Shown: positions 29,475-39,816, numbered from the stretch's first letter. The stretch is DNA of 64,000 nt from Cyanobium sp. NIES-981 (GCA_945901765.1 CAMDLO010000003.1:1-64000), one strand, 5' to 3'. A program made the numbers and translations. The notes: generated by a model from the sequence alone, not told the origin.

Positions 29475-30464
29475 GAACCGGGCTTGATCGGCGTCGGCCG
29501 CAATCTGGGCGGTGAGGGCCGCAAGGCCGGCGAAGCGCTGCTGGGTGCGCAGCAGTGCCAGCGGTTGCACGGTGATCGTGCAGTCCGTCAGATCGATGCG
29601 GCGGTCGAGCAGATGCACCTCCACCGCCGATGGGGCGGCAGGGTCGACCGTGGGCTGGGGGCCCAGATTCATCACCGCCGCCCACCCGTGCTGCTGGCCG
29701 GGCTGGAGGTCGGCCCCGGTCCGCTGCACCCACACCAGAGCGGCATAGACCCCCTCCATCGGCAGGAACTTGTGGGGATCGATCGCCAGGTTGGCGGTGG
29801 GCCAGCCCAGCTGACGGCCGAGGCCGCGGCCGCTCACCACCGGCCCGCTGAAGCGATAGGGGCGCTGCAGCAGCCGACCGGCCTCCGCCAGGTCCGCCGC
29901 GGCCAGAGCCTGGCGGATGCGACTGCTGCTCACGCGCCCCCGGGCATCGTGCAGCATCGGCACCACCTGCACGGCGATGCCGTGGTCTGCAGCGATGCGG
30001 CGAAGCGCGGCAGCATCGCCGCAGCGGCCGGCACCGAAGCGGAAATTTTCCCCCACGGCAATGCGCCGGGCCGCCAGCTGGCCCACGAGCACCTGCGCGA
30101 CGAAGCGCTCGGGTGACAGGGCTGCCAGCTCACGGTCGAAGGGCACCAGCACCAGCTGGCGGATGCCCAGCGACGCCAGCACGGGGAGCTTCTCAGCGGG
30201 CAGATCGAGCCGCAGACGCCGCTCGCCCCGCAGCACCTCGCGCGGATGGGGCCAGAAACTCACCACCGTGGGCAACCCCTGGCCCGGGCCGGTCACGGCC
30301 TCGATCACCCGCCGATGGCCAGCATGCAGGCCATCGAAGCTGCCGATGGCGATCGCCGTGGGGCGTTGGGCAGCAGCAGCGGCGAGCAGCGGAATCAAAC
30401 GCGGATAGACCAATCGCGACAGATCCCGTATCCCATGCGGGCCGGAATGATCTTCCCATGGCAC
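29400..30464 (-). CDS. ribF: Bifunctional riboflavin kinase/FAD synthetase
   Basis: AIAIGSFDGLHAGHRRVIEAV, VSFWPHPREVL, ENFRFGAGRCGD, SSSRIRQALAAADL, GRGLGRQLGWPTANL, VEVHLLD. Start uncertain; GTG at 30464 favoured over 30518. Confidence 0.94.
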   Translation of the reverse strand: MPWEDHSGPHGIRDLSRLVYPRLIPLLAAAAAQRPTAIAIGSFDGLHAGHRRVIEAVTGPGQGLPTVVSFWPHPREVLRGERRLRLDLPAEKLPVLASLGIRQLVLVPFDRELAALSPERFVAQVLVGQLAARRIAVGENFRFGAGRCGDAAALRRIAADHGIAVQVVPMLHDARGRVSSSRIRQALAAADLAEAGRLLQRPYRFSGPVVSGRGLGRQLGWPTANLAIDPHKFLPMEGVYAALVWVQRTGADLQPGQQHGWAAVMNLGPQPTVDPAAPSAVEVHLLDRRIDLTDCTITVQPLALLRTQQRFAGLAALTAQIAADADQARFLTAGVGVAEPPADEGSDPPQQQNA

Positions 30465-30494
30465 CTTTGGGGGGAGCCTCTCCCTGCCAGCCCC

Positions 30495-31079
30495 ATGGCC
30501 GACGCCCTCGATCTGCAACGCATCTCCGCCGCCCTGCGGCGCATGGGCTGGGTGCGCTTCTGGATCCAGCTGGTGCTCGGCGTGGTGGTGGTGGGGGTGC
30601 TGGTGTTCAACAACATCGGCGGCCGGCTGGCGGCGAACTCCTCACGGGCCCTGGGCCTTGGCCCGGGCATCACCCTCACCACCCTGGCCTTTCTGATCCT
30701 GATCTGGTGCATCTGGCACAGCTGGCTGGTGGTGCGCTGCGGCCGGGCCCTGGGCAGTGCGGTGCAACCCTCCAAGGGGGAAACGGCCCGGCTGGTGAAG
30801 CGCGGCGTGCTGGCCGACCTGCTGGGCCTCACCCTGGCGGCGGTCGGCTACCAGTCCATGGCAGGCAGCCTGTTCGTGCAGGCCTCCCAGCAGGTGCCGG
30901 GCTTCTTCGGGGCCCAGATCCAGGCCACTCCGGGCACCGCCGGCCGGGTGGTGGGCCTGCCGATCACCTCGATCGAGATGTTCTCGGTGCTCGGCAACAC
31001 CCAGGTGCTGTTCGCCCACCTGCTGGGCCTGCTGATCAGTCTGTGGTTGCTCCAGCGGGTGCATCGACCAGTCCGCTGA
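30495..31079 (+). CDS. DUF3611 family membrane protein
   Basis: [43 protein letters not shown]..., multi-[38 protein letters not shown]. Confidence 0.8.
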   Translation: MADALDLQRISAALRRMGWVRFWIQLVLGVVVVGVLVFNNIGGRLAANSSRALGLGPGITLTTLAFLILIWCIWHSWLVVRCGRALGSAVQPSKGETARLVKRGVLADLLGLTLAAVGYQSMAGSLFVQASQQVPGFFGAQIQATPGTAGRVVGLPITSIEMFSVLGNTQVLFAHLLGLLISLWLLQRVHRPVR

Positions 31080-31857
31080 GACTGGGTAGGGCGGTCGTAT
31101 CGCCCCGCCAGAGCAGCTCGGGCTGCAGCGGGGTGAGCGAGGCGCCACCCCCGTGCACATGGGCCACATCGGTGGGCCAGGCTGCAGGCCCCGCCACGTC
31201 GGCCTCCAGGTCGTTAGCCACCTCACCGGCCAGCCAGTAGTAGGTGCGCCCCCGGGGATCGACGCGCTGATCGAACTGGTCGGTGTAGCGGCGCACGGCC
31301 GTGCGGCACCAGCGCAGCGGACCGATGCTCTCGGCCGGCCGGGGTGGCACGTTCAGATTGAGCAGCATCGCCGGCGGCCAGCCGGCCGCCACCAGCGTCT
31401 CGGCCACGTCCAGGGCGAGGCGGGCGGCAGGCTCGAACTGGCGCCACTGGAAGTCGGCGCTGCTGACCGCCAGGGCCGGCAGCCCCTCGATCGTGCCTTC
31501 CATCGCCGCGCTCACGGTGCCGGAGTAGAGCACATCGGTGCCCAGATTGGGCCCGTGGTTGATGCCTGAGAGCACCAGGTCGGGCCACTCCTCCAACAGG
31601 GAGAACAGGGCCAGCTTGACGCAATCGGAGGGGGTGCCGCTGCAGGCCCAGGCGGTGATGCCGTCGTCGAACAGCTCATCGGCCCGCTCGGCGCGGATCG
31701 GCGTCTGCAGGGTGAGGCCGTGACCGGTGGCGGAGCGCTCCTGGTCGGGGCACACCACCGTCACCAGGTGGCCGCGGGCGTTGGCGGCATTGGCCAGGGT
31801 GCGGATGCCGGCGGCGAAAACGCCGTCGTCGTTGCTGATCAGGATCTTCAGGGGCAT
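31036..31857 (-). CDS. surE: 5'-nucleotidase SurE
   Basis: [78 protein letters not shown]. Confidence 0.97.
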   Translation of the reverse strand: MPLKILISNDDGVFAAGIRTLANAANARGHLVTVVCPDQERSATGHGLTLQTPIRAERADELFDDGITAWACSGTPSDCVKLALFSLLEEWPDLVLSGINHGPNLGTDVLYSGTVSAAMEGTIEGLPALAVSSADFQWRQFEPAARLALDVAETLVAAGWPPAMLLNLNVPPRPAESIGPLRWCRTAVRRYTDQFDQRVDPRGRTYYWLAGEVANDLEADVAGPAAWPTDVAHVHGGGASLTPLQPELLWRGDTTALPSLSGLVDAPAGATTD

Positions 31858-31992
31858 CAGCGGCGGCTCAGGGAGTGGGGCGGGCTCGGAGAGGGGGAGA
31901 GCGGAGGATGACTGGTGCGGCGGCGGCAGGCCGGGCGCTGCTCCGTACAGTCGGCTCTCAGTCTCCACCGTGCCGTCCAGCCGGGCTTTGTC

Positions 31993-33000
31993 GTGAGCGT
32001 CACCGTGTCGCTGCAGGATCTCACCACGCAGCTGGAGCAGCTGGAGGCGGCCGCCGCCAGCGAGATCGCCGCCGCCGGCGATGCCGCGGCCCTCGAGGAG
32101 CTGCGGGTGGGGCTGCTGGGCAAGAAAGGGCGCCTCTCGGCTGTGCTCGGTGCGATGGGCAAGCTGCCGGGTGAGGAGCGGCCGCTGATCGGCCAGCGCG
32201 CCAATGTGCTCAAGGAGCAGCTGAGCAGCCTGCTGGCCGAACGGCTGGCGGCCCTGAAGAACGCCGCGATGGCGGAGCGGATCGCCGGCGAGAGCCTTGA
32301 TGTGACGGCTCCCTGCCGCTACACGCCGCCGGGCCACCGCCACCCGCTGATCAGCACGATCGAGGAGATCGTCGACATCTTCAGCGGCCTGGGCTACCGG
32401 GTGTCGGAGGGGCCGGAGATCGAAACCGATTACTACAACTTCACCGCCCTGAACATCCCGGAGCACCACCCCGCCCGGGACATGCAGGACACCTTCTACC
32501 TGGCGGACGGCCGCCTGCTGCGCACCCACACTTCGCCGGTGCAGATCCGCCACCTGGAGAACAACCCGCCGCCGGTGCGGGTGATCGCCCCGGGCCGCGT
32601 GTACCGGCGTGACGCCGTGGACGCCACCCATTCGCCGGTGTTCCACCAGGTGGAGGTGCTGGCCATCGATGAAGGGCTCGACTTCACCCATCTGCGCGGC
32701 ACGGTGACCGCCTTCCTGCAGCGCTTCTTCGGCGACCTGCCGGTGCGTTTCCGCGCCAGCTACTTCCCCTTCACCGAACCGAGCGCCGAGGTGGACGTGC
32801 AATGGCGGGGCCGCTGGCTGGAGGTGATGGGCTGCGGCATGGTCGACCCGGCCGTGCTGAGCGGCATGGGGCTCGATCCCGAGCGCTGGAGCGGCTTCGC
32901 CGCCGGCCTTGGCGTGGAGCGCTTCTGCATGGTGCGCCACGGCATCGACGACATCCGTCGCCTTTACACCAGCGACCTGCGCTTCCTCGAACAGTTCTGA
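31993..33000 (+). CDS. pheS: Phenylalanyl-tRNA synthetase alpha subunit
   Basis: [94 protein letters not shown]; probable GTG start 31993. Confidence 0.97.
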   Translation: MSVTVSLQDLTTQLEQLEAAAASEIAAAGDAAALEELRVGLLGKKGRLSAVLGAMGKLPGEERPLIGQRANVLKEQLSSLLAERLAALKNAAMAERIAGESLDVTAPCRYTPPGHRHPLISTIEEIVDIFSGLGYRVSEGPEIETDYYNFTALNIPEHHPARDMQDTFYLADGRLLRTHTSPVQIRHLENNPPPVRVIAPGRVYRRDAVDATHSPVFHQVEVLAIDEGLDFTHLRGTVTAFLQRFFGDLPVRFRASYFPFTEPSAEVDVQWRGRWLEVMGCGMVDPAVLSGMGLDPERWSGFAAGLGVERFCMVRHGIDDIRRLYTSDLRFLEQF

Positions 33001-33078
33001 AGCCAGCCCCCAGCCCGGTGGCGGCCCCACAGACCACGCCCCCCCATAAACTCTGACCGTTCCTTTGTTGCGCGATCG

Positions 33079-33996
33079 GTGCCCTGCGTCGGACTGATCG
33101 TCAACGACGGCAAACCTCTGGCTCTGAGTACGGCTGAGCGCATCCAGAGCCATCTGGAGGCCCAGGGCACCAGCGTGGTGAGGGCGAGCAGCGCCGGCGG
33201 CATGGTGGGGTTCGCCAACCCGGACCAGCACCTGCGCAGCCGCGGCTACAACGCCTGCGTACCGGCCGGCTTCACGGAGGAGATGGAACTGGCGATCGTG
33301 CTGGGGGGCGACGGCACCGTGCTCTCGGCGGCCCGCATGACCGCCCCGATCGGCGTACCGATCCTCACGATCAACACCGGCCATCTGGGCTTCCTGGCCG
33401 AGTCCTATCTGCAGGATCTGGACGCGGTGCTGCCGCGACTGGTGGCGCGGGACTGGAGCGTCGAGGAGCGCACCATGCTCGTGGTGAGCGTGATGCGGGC
33501 CGAACAGCGCCGCTGGGAGGTGCTGTGCCTCAACGAGATGGCCCTGCACCGGGAGCCACTCACCTCGATGTGTCACTTCGAGATCGCGATCGGCCGTCAC
33601 GCCCCGGTGGACATTGCCGCCGACGGCGTGATCCTCTCCACCCCCACCGGTTCCACCGCCTATGCCCTCAGCGCCGGCGGGCCCGTGATCACGCCGGATT
33701 GCCCGGTGCTGCAGCTCACACCGATCGCCGCCCACTCGCTCGCCTCCCGCGCCCTGGTGTTCAGCGACCGCGAACCGGTCACGGTGTTTCCAGCCACGCC
33801 GGAACGGCTGATGATGGTGGTGGATGGCAGCGCCGGTTGCTACATCTGGCCGGAGGATCGGGTGCTGATCCGTCGCAGCGACCATCCGGTGCGCTTCGTG
33901 CGGCTGGCCGACCACGAGTTCTTCCAGGTGCTGCGCAACAAGCTGGGCTGGGGCCTGCCCCATGTGGCCAAACCGGGCAACGGCACAGCCCCATGA
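33079..33996 (+). CDS. nadK: NAD kinase
   Basis: [88 protein letters not shown]. Confidence 0.96.
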   Translation: MPCVGLIVNDGKPLALSTAERIQSHLEAQGTSVVRASSAGGMVGFANPDQHLRSRGYNACVPAGFTEEMELAIVLGGDGTVLSAARMTAPIGVPILTINTGHLGFLAESYLQDLDAVLPRLVARDWSVEERTMLVVSVMRAEQRRWEVLCLNEMALHREPLTSMCHFEIAIGRHAPVDIAADGVILSTPTGSTAYALSAGGPVITPDCPVLQLTPIAAHSLASRALVFSDREPVTVFPATPERLMMVVDGSAGCYIWPEDRVLIRRSDHPVRFVRLADHEFFQVLRNKLGWGLPHVAKPGNGTAP

Positions 33997-34673
33997 CCGG
34001 CGCTGGCGTGCTGCTGCTCGGCGAGGCGGCCATCTGCCTGGCGGCCCGACTGGAGGCCTCGGGCTATCGGGTCTGCCTGACAGAGGCGGACGCAGCAGCC
34101 GGGCCCGGCTCAGGTGTGGATGTGGTGGTGCTGGCGGCGGGGGAGGTGGGGCGGATCACCGCCCTGCGCCAGCAGCTGGGACCGGTGCCGATCCTGCTTG
34201 ATGTGATCGAGGCAAGCCTGGAAGCACGGGTGGTGTGCCTGAGTGCCGGCGCCGACGACTTCTGGCTGTCGGGCCAGGGGCCCAGCGACCTGCTGATGCG
34301 GCTGCGGCTGCAGCTGGACCTGCAACGGCGCGCCGCCCCCGCCCCGCCGCTGCTGCAGCTGGCGGACCTCAGTCTGGATCCCACCAGACGCCAGGTGAAG
34401 CGGGGCCCGCGGCTGGTGCCACTCACCGCGCGCGAGTACCAGTTGCTGCTGCTGCTGCTGGAGCGCAGCGGCCAGGTGGTGAGCCGGGATCTGATCCAGC
34501 AGCGGGTGTGGAACGACGATCGGGGCTGCTCCAGCAACGTGATTGAGGTGTACGTGCGCTACTTGCGCCAGAAGCTCGAGCAGGCCGGGGAGCGCCGGTT
34601 GATCCACACGGTGCGCGGCCGGGGCTACTGCCTGAGCGAGCGGCTGCCGCCGCCCGGGGATGGGGCCGGATGA
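33993..34673 (+). CDS. OmpR/PhoB-type winged-helix regulator with degenerate receiver domain
   Basis: C-terminus [89 protein letters not shown] is a Trans_reg_C domain. ATG overlaps nadK stop. Confidence 0.9.
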   Translation: MTGAGVLLLGEAAICLAARLEASGYRVCLTEADAAAGPGSGVDVVVLAAGEVGRITALRQQLGPVPILLDVIEASLEARVVCLSAGADDFWLSGQGPSDLLMRLRLQLDLQRRAAPAPPLLQLADLSLDPTRRQVKRGPRLVPLTAREYQLLLLLLERSGQVVSRDLIQQRVWNDDRGCSSNVIEVYVRYLRQKLEQAGERRLIHTVRGRGYCLSERLPPPGDGAG

Positions 34674-35146
34674 GGCGCTCCCGCCTGCATGCGCCCAGCC
34701 TGATCGCCCTCACCCTGCTGCCGTTGACAGCGGGACTGCTGAGCAGCGCGAGGGCCGCACCGCAGCAGCTGCCGCTCACAGCCCGGTGGTGCCTCGATGC
34801 CCAGCGCTGCATCGCCCTGGAGGTGGCTGCCACGGCCGAGCAGCAGGCGATCGGTCTGCAGCTGCGGCCGCCCCTGCCGCCGCTGCGGGGCATGTGGTTC
34901 CCCTATGCCATGCCCACGCCGGCGCGCTTCTGGATGCACCGCACCCCAGCCCCACTGGACATGCTGTTCATCCGCGACGGGGTGGTGACGGCGATCGAGG
35001 CCCACACCCGGCCCTGCATGCGGCTGCCCTGCCCCAGCTACGGCCCGCCCCAGCCGGTGGACGGGGTGCTGGAGCTGGCGGCGGGCCAGGCTGAGGCCCT
35101 GGGGATCCGGGTGGGCAGCCCGGTGCGGATCGAGGCGCTGCCCTAG
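34670..35146 (+). CDS. DUF192 family secreted protein
   Basis: Signal peptide; QAIGLQLRPPLPPLRGMWFPYAMPTPARFWMHRTPAPLDMLFIRDGVVTAIEAHTRPC. Confidence 0.88.
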   Translation: MRRSRLHAPSLIALTLLPLTAGLLSSARAAPQQLPLTARWCLDAQRCIALEVAATAEQQAIGLQLRPPLPPLRGMWFPYAMPTPARFWMHRTPAPLDMLFIRDGVVTAIEAHTRPCMRLPCPSYGPPQPVDGVLELAAGQAEALGIRVGSPVRIEALP

Positions 35147-36432
35147 CCGCGCCCTGGCCGGCGGCCCTGCAGCACCAGCACCGGATTGAGCGGCGCCAGA
35201 CGGGTGCCATCCGCCAGGGGGGCGCCGCGCCAGGCCTGGTGCTGGGCCACGGCCACGGCGCAGCCGGCCCGCTCCAGCAGGGGCCGCAGCTCCGCCAGGG
35301 CCTCCACGGTGGCGAGCGGAATCACCACCACGCCCCCGGGCCGCAGGCGCTCCAGCACCGCCGCGAGCACGGCCGCCCGCTCGCGGCCGCCACCGCCGAT
35401 CAGCACCCGATCGGGATCGGGCAGGGGGGCGAGGGCATCAGGGGCCCGGCCCTCCACCACCCCCGCCGGGGCCACGCCCAGCCGCTCGGCATTGGCGGCG
35501 ATCAGACCGGCGCCCCCGCCGCGCTGCTCCACGAACCAGGCCGCCAGAGCGGGCCGCAGCCGCAGGGCCTCCAGGCCGATCGAGCCCACACCGGCGCCGA
35601 TATCCCAGAGCACGCCGGTCTCCGGCAGCTCCAGCTCGGCCAGCAGCTGGATCCGCACCTCCCGCTTGGTCATCAGACCAGGGCGGTCGTCGTGCTGGAG
35701 GTAGAGGCCATCGGCCAGGCCGAACAGGGGCAGGGACGCCGGGTCGGCGGGCGCCGGCGGCGGCTCGGCGATCAGCAGCACCAGGTGCAGGGGGTCGAGG
35801 TCGGCAGGCAGGGACGCCTGGGGGGCCAGCCGCTGCACCCGCTCGGCGGGATGGCCCAGCCGCTCGCACAGCCACAGGCCGTAGGCGGCCGCCAGGCCCG
35901 AGGCCGCCAGGATGCGGCGCACCTCCTCCGCCCCGCCACGGCCGGGGTCGGTTAGCACCGCCAGGGCGGCGGGGCGCTGCTGCAGGCGTGCCGCCAGGGG
36001 CTCGGGATCGCGGCCGTGGAGGCTGATCCAGCTGGCGTCCTGCCAGGGGCGGCCGATGCGGGCAAAGGCCAGCTGCAGGGAGCTCGGGGCGGGATGGAAG
36101 CGCAGCCGCTGCGGCCCGAAGCGCTGCAGCAGCAGTCGGCCGATGCCGAACCAGAGCGGATCGCCACTGGCCAGCAGCACCGCCGGACGGCCCGCCGCCA
36201 GGGCCTGCTCCAGCGGGCTGAAGATCTGGTCGGGCCGGTCGCTGGCCAGCAGCTGGGGGCACGGTTGCGCCGCCGGTATCCGGCCAGCAGCCTGCTCGGC
36301 CTGCCACCACGGCTCCACCTCTTCCAGCAGCCGCCGGGGAGCGAGCAGCAACGCGGCAGCCCGCACCAGGGCGAGGGCGCGGGCCGGCAGCGCGGCCAGA
36401 CCACCGGCATCGGCGCCGATCACCTCCAACAC
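35143..36432 (-). CDS. cobL: Precorrin-6Y C5,15-methyltransferase (CbiE-CbiT fusion)
   Basis: VLLASGDPLWFGIGRLLLQRFG, APSSLQLAFARIGRPW (CbiE); MTKREVRIQLLAELELPETGVLWDIGAGVGSIGLEALRL, VLIGGGGRE (CbiT). Confidence 0.93.
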   Translation of the reverse strand: MLEVIGADAGGLAALPARALALVRAAALLLAPRRLLEEVEPWWQAEQAAGRIPAAQPCPQLLASDRPDQIFSPLEQALAAGRPAVLLASGDPLWFGIGRLLLQRFGPQRLRFHPAPSSLQLAFARIGRPWQDASWISLHGRDPEPLAARLQQRPAALAVLTDPGRGGAEEVRRILAASGLAAAYGLWLCERLGHPAERVQRLAPQASLPADLDPLHLVLLIAEPPPAPADPASLPLFGLADGLYLQHDDRPGLMTKREVRIQLLAELELPETGVLWDIGAGVGSIGLEALRLRPALAAWFVEQRGGGAGLIAANAERLGVAPAGVVEGRAPDALAPLPDPDRVLIGGGGRERAAVLAAVLERLRPGGVVVIPLATVEALAELRPLLERAGCAVAVAQHQAWRGAPLADGTRLAPLNPVLVLQGRRPGRG

Positions 36433-36502
36433 GGCCTGCTCCGCCAGGGCGCCCCATGGTCACTGGAGCCATGATGCTCAGCCGAGTGTCCCCGGCCTGG
36501 CC

Positions 36503-36733
36503 ATGAGCGACCGCCGCCAGCGGATTCACGACCTGGTGCTGGCTCTGCTGGCCCAACAGAGCGACCTGGAGTTGCTGGCCGGTGACGGCACGGGCCTGCC
36601 CAGAGGCGATCCCGGCAACTGGATCGAGCGCAACCGCCGGGTGGTGCAGCGCTACCAGGCCCTGGTGCGCTCCGCCGTCACCCTCGACGCCCTGGTCGAC
36701 CAGGAGGTGGGCGGGGACGCGGGCCAGCTCTGA
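36503..36733 (+). CDS. Small conserved hypothetical protein
   Basis: MSDRRQRIHDLVLALLAQQSDLELLAGDGTGLPRGDPGNWIERNRRVVQRYQALVRSAVTLDALVDQEVGGDAGQL. Confidence 0.6.
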   Translation: MSDRRQRIHDLVLALLAQQSDLELLAGDGTGLPRGDPGNWIERNRRVVQRYQALVRSAVTLDALVDQEVGGDAGQL

Positions 36734-36760
36734 CAAGCTGGGCGCACTGTTTCCAGCCCC

Positions 36761-39313
36761 ATGGCGCGTTTCGGTCTCTCCGCCCTCCAGTCGATGCTGC
36801 GGCCGCGGGGGGCGGGACGGGCCGAGGCCGCCCCGCCAGCCAGCTGGAGCCGGGCCTTCGGCCTGGGCTGGGAGCGGCCCTACACGGTGCGCTACGCCAG
36901 CAACCTCGACGACGGCCCCAACCACGGCATGCCCCTGGGGGGCTTCGGGGCGGGCTGCATCGGCCGCGCCCCCGACGGCTCCTTCAACCTCTGGCACCTC
37001 GACGGCGGCGAGCACTGGTTCGGCACCCTGCCCGACTGCCAGTTCGCCCTGTTCGAGAGCGACGGCGAGCAGCGCCGCGCCCACGCCCTGGCGGTGAAGC
37101 CGGAGGCCGACGCCTCCCGGCCCGAGGCGGGCGAACCCCTGAGCGCCTGGAACTGGTACCCGGCCAGCACCAGCGAACAATCCACCGGCACCTATGCCGC
37201 CCGTTACCCCCTCAGCAGCACCCACTACACGGGCGTGTTCCAGGCCGAGGTGAGCTGCGAGGCGTTCAGCCCGATCCTGCCGGGGGACTACCAGCGCACC
37301 AGCTACCCGGTGGCGGTGTTCGTGTGGACGCTGCACAACCCCACCCGAGCGCCCCTGGATCTCTCCCTGCTGCTGAGCTGGCGCAACACCACGGGCTGGT
37401 TCACCAACACCGACCCCTCCGCCTCGGTGCACTTCCGCGATGACGGCAGCCCGGAGCACAACTACGTGCCGGCGATCGGCCGCAGCCAGGGTCAGCGCAA
37501 CCGCTGGGTGGATGCTGAAAACCTGCGCGGCGTGCTGCTGGAGGGGGAGCGCAGCACCCCGCTCGCCGAGGGCCAGGGCCAGTGGTGCCTTGCCACCGAC
37601 GCCGGCCTGGAGCAAGGCCACCCCGGCCTCACGATCCAGCGCTGCAGCCGCTGGAACCCCGCCGGTGATGGCGCCGAGCTGTGGCAGCCCTTCGCCACAG
37701 GTGGCTCCATCCCCGACAGCAACAACGATCGCGCCAGCGGCAGCAACGACCCGGCCAGCGCCGCCCTGGCCGTGCGCTGCCGGCTGGAGCCCGGCGACAC
37801 GATTGAGATCCCGCTGGTGATCAGCTGGGACCTGCCGGTCACGGCCTTTGCCACCGGCACGCACTGCCTGCGCCGCTACACCGATTTCTTCGGCGGCGAG
37901 GGCAACGCCGCCGCGGCCATCGCCGCCGAAGCCCTGGCGAACTGGCGCGACTGGCACGCCGCGATCGAGGCCTGGCAACAGCCGGTGCTGGAGCGCGCCG
38001 ACCTGCCGGAGCCGCTGCGCATGGCGCTCTTCAACGAGCTCTACGACCTGACCTCCGGCGGCAGCCTCTGGAGCGCCGCCAGCCCGGAGGATCCGGTGGG
38101 TCGCTTCGGGGTGCTCGAGTGCCTCGACTACGCCTGGTACGAGAGCCTGGATGTGCGCCTCTACGGCTCCTTTGCCCTGCTGCAGCTCTGGCCGGAGCTC
38201 GATAAATCGGTGCTGCGCAGCTTCGCGCGGGCGATTCCGGCGGCCGATCCGACGCCGCGGCCGATCGGCTGGTATTTCACCCAGGGCAAGGGCCGGGTGG
38301 AGGCAGCGCGCAAGCTGGCCGGCGCCACCCCCCACGACCTGGGCGCCCCCAACGAGCGCCCCTGGGACGCCAGCAACTACACCGCCTACCAGGACTGCAA
38401 CCTCTGGAAGGACCTGGCCAGCGACTTCGTGCTGCAGGTGTGGCGCACCTTCAGGCTGGCCCCCAGCGGTGAGGACCTGCGCTTCCTGGCCGACTGCTGG
38501 CCGGCGGCGGTGCAGGCCCTCCAGTACCTGAAAACCTTCGATGCCAATGGCGACGGCCTGCCCGACAACGGCGGTGCGCCGGACCAGACCTTCGACGACT
38601 GGCCGCTCCAGGGGGTGAGCGCCTACTGCGGCGCCCTCTGGATCGCGGCGCTGGAGGCGGCCCTGGCCATGGGCCAGCGGCTGCAGCTGGAGCTGGGGCT
38701 CGACACCTCCAGCGCCCAGCGCGACTTCAGCAGCTGGCTGGAGCAGAGCCGCGCCAACTTCGATCGCCTGCTCTGGAACGGCGAGTACTACAGGATCGAC
38801 GCCGAGAGCGGCACACCCGTTGTGATGGCCGACCAGCTCTGCGGCGACTTCTACGCCCGCCTGCTGGGACTCCCTGCCGTGGTGGCCGATGAGCGGGCCC
38901 AGAGCTCCCTGAGGGCGGTGAAGGAGGCCTGCTTCGAAGGCTTCCAGGGGGGCAGGCTCGGCGTGGCGAATGGCCTGCGGCGCGACGGCACTCCCCTCGA
39001 TCCCAACGGCACCCACCCCCTGGAGGTGTGGACCGGCATCAACTTCGGCCTGGCCGCCTATTACCGGCTGATGGGCGACACCGCCACCGCCCTGGCGATC
39101 ACCGGCGCCGTTGTGGAGCAGGTCTACACGGGCGGCCTGCAATTCCGCACCCCCGAGGCGATCACCGGCGTGAACACCTTCCGGGCCTGTCACTACCTGC
39201 GGGCGATGGCGATCTGGGCCCTGTGGGCCACCCACACCGGCTGGCAGCCCATTCCGGGCTCTGAGCGACAGCCGTGTGCCGAGCAACAGCCGTGTGCCGA
39301 GCGACAGCCGTGA
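36761..39313 (+). CDS. GH116 family glycosyl hydrolase (non-lysosomal glucosylceramidase/beta-glucosidase-like)
   Basis: MPLGGFGAGCIGRAPDGSFNLWHLDGGEH, FGVLECLDYAWYESLDVRLYGSFAL, GGAPDQTFDDWPLQGVSAYCGALWIAALEAAL, HPLEVWTGINFGLAAYY. Confidence 0.92.
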   Translation: MARFGLSALQSMLRPRGAGRAEAAPPASWSRAFGLGWERPYTVRYASNLDDGPNHGMPLGGFGAGCIGRAPDGSFNLWHLDGGEHWFGTLPDCQFALFESDGEQRRAHALAVKPEADASRPEAGEPLSAWNWYPASTSEQSTGTYAARYPLSSTHYTGVFQAEVSCEAFSPILPGDYQRTSYPVAVFVWTLHNPTRAPLDLSLLLSWRNTTGWFTNTDPSASVHFRDDGSPEHNYVPAIGRSQGQRNRWVDAENLRGVLLEGERSTPLAEGQGQWCLATDAGLEQGHPGLTIQRCSRWNPAGDGAELWQPFATGGSIPDSNNDRASGSNDPASAALAVRCRLEPGDTIEIPLVISWDLPVTAFATGTHCLRRYTDFFGGEGNAAAAIAAEALANWRDWHAAIEAWQQPVLERADLPEPLRMALFNELYDLTSGGSLWSAASPEDPVGRFGVLECLDYAWYESLDVRLYGSFALLQLWPELDKSVLRSFARAIPAADPTPRPIGWYFTQGKGRVEAARKLAGATPHDLGAPNERPWDASNYTAYQDCNLWKDLASDFVLQVWRTFRLAPSGEDLRFLADCWPAAVQALQYLKTFDANGDGLPDNGGAPDQTFDDWPLQGVSAYCGALWIAALEAALAMGQRLQLELGLDTSSAQRDFSSWLEQSRANFDRLLWNGEYYRIDAESGTPVVMADQLCGDFYARLLGLPAVVADERAQSSLRAVKEACFEGFQGGRLGVANGLRRDGTPLDPNGTHPLEVWTGINFGLAAYYRLMGDTATALAITGAVVEQVYTGGLQFRTPEAITGVNTFRACHYLRAMAIWALWATHTGWQPIPGSERQPCAEQQPCAERQP

Positions 39314-39316
39314 GCA
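39263..39316 (+). repeat. 18-bp tandem repeat (ERQPCA) x3 at the GH116 stop / DUF3122 start
   Basis: gagcgacagccgtgtgcc / gagcaacagccgtgtgcc / gagcgacagccgtgagca. Confidence 0.93.
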
Positions 39317-39816
39317 CAGCGACACGCGGCATCTCCAACGTCTGGGCGTTGTTGCTCGCCCTGGCAGCAGCGGTGGTGGTGACCCTGATCCAGCCGGCTC
39401 CGGCCCAGGCCCTGCTGCACAACCACCACGATGAAAACGGCACGCCGGTGCTGCGCAGCCTCGAGAGCCTGCGCGACCTCGATTACCAGAGCTGGCAGCT
39501 GGTGGCCTACCGGGAGGGCCCGCCCGGCGGCCCGCTCCGCCTGCGGGTGGTGGGCTTCCCGGGCAAGGTGCGGCTCGACCACCCCACCGCCCTGCTGGTG
39601 CGCAGCGGCCGGAACAGCTGGCAACTGGAGGACATCACCCTGGCCAATCCCAAACTGGCCGCCGATGGCCGCGCCGCCGCCGCCGAGTTCAACCTGGCCC
39701 CCCTGCTGGCCGACCTCGACCGCAACCGCCCCCTGCGCCTGCAGCTGCCGGGGGTCTTCGTGGAGCTGCCCGTGCCCCCCTACGTGGTGGCGGAATGGCG
39801 CAGCTTGCCCGGCTAG
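39310..39816 (+). CDS. DUF3122 family secreted protein
   Basis: GTG start (VSTATRGISNVWALLLALAAAVVVTLIQPAPAQALLHNHHDENGTPVLRSLESLRDLDYQSWQLVAYREG) with signal peptide. Confidence 0.8.
   Translation: MSTATRGISNVWALLLALAAAVVVTLIQPAPAQALLHNHHDENGTPVLRSLESLRDLDYQSWQLVAYREGPPGGPLRLRVVGFPGKVRLDHPTALLVRSGRNSWQLEDITLANPKLAADGRAAAAEFNLAPLLADLDRNRPLRLQLPGVFVELPVPPYVVAEWRSLPG

Noticed and set aside
31036-33963. 975-aa minus-strand ORF reaching across pheS and nadK
   Set aside because: Only the C-terminal part (31036..31857) is SurE; the remainder is antisense to clear pheS/nadK genes and has His/Gln/Gly-rich composition typical of antisense frames in GC-rich DNA.
35438-39325. 1295-aa minus-strand ORF
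   Set aside because: Antisense to the GH116 gene and out of frame with cobL; stop-free because of high GC and codon bias, with no recognisable domain.
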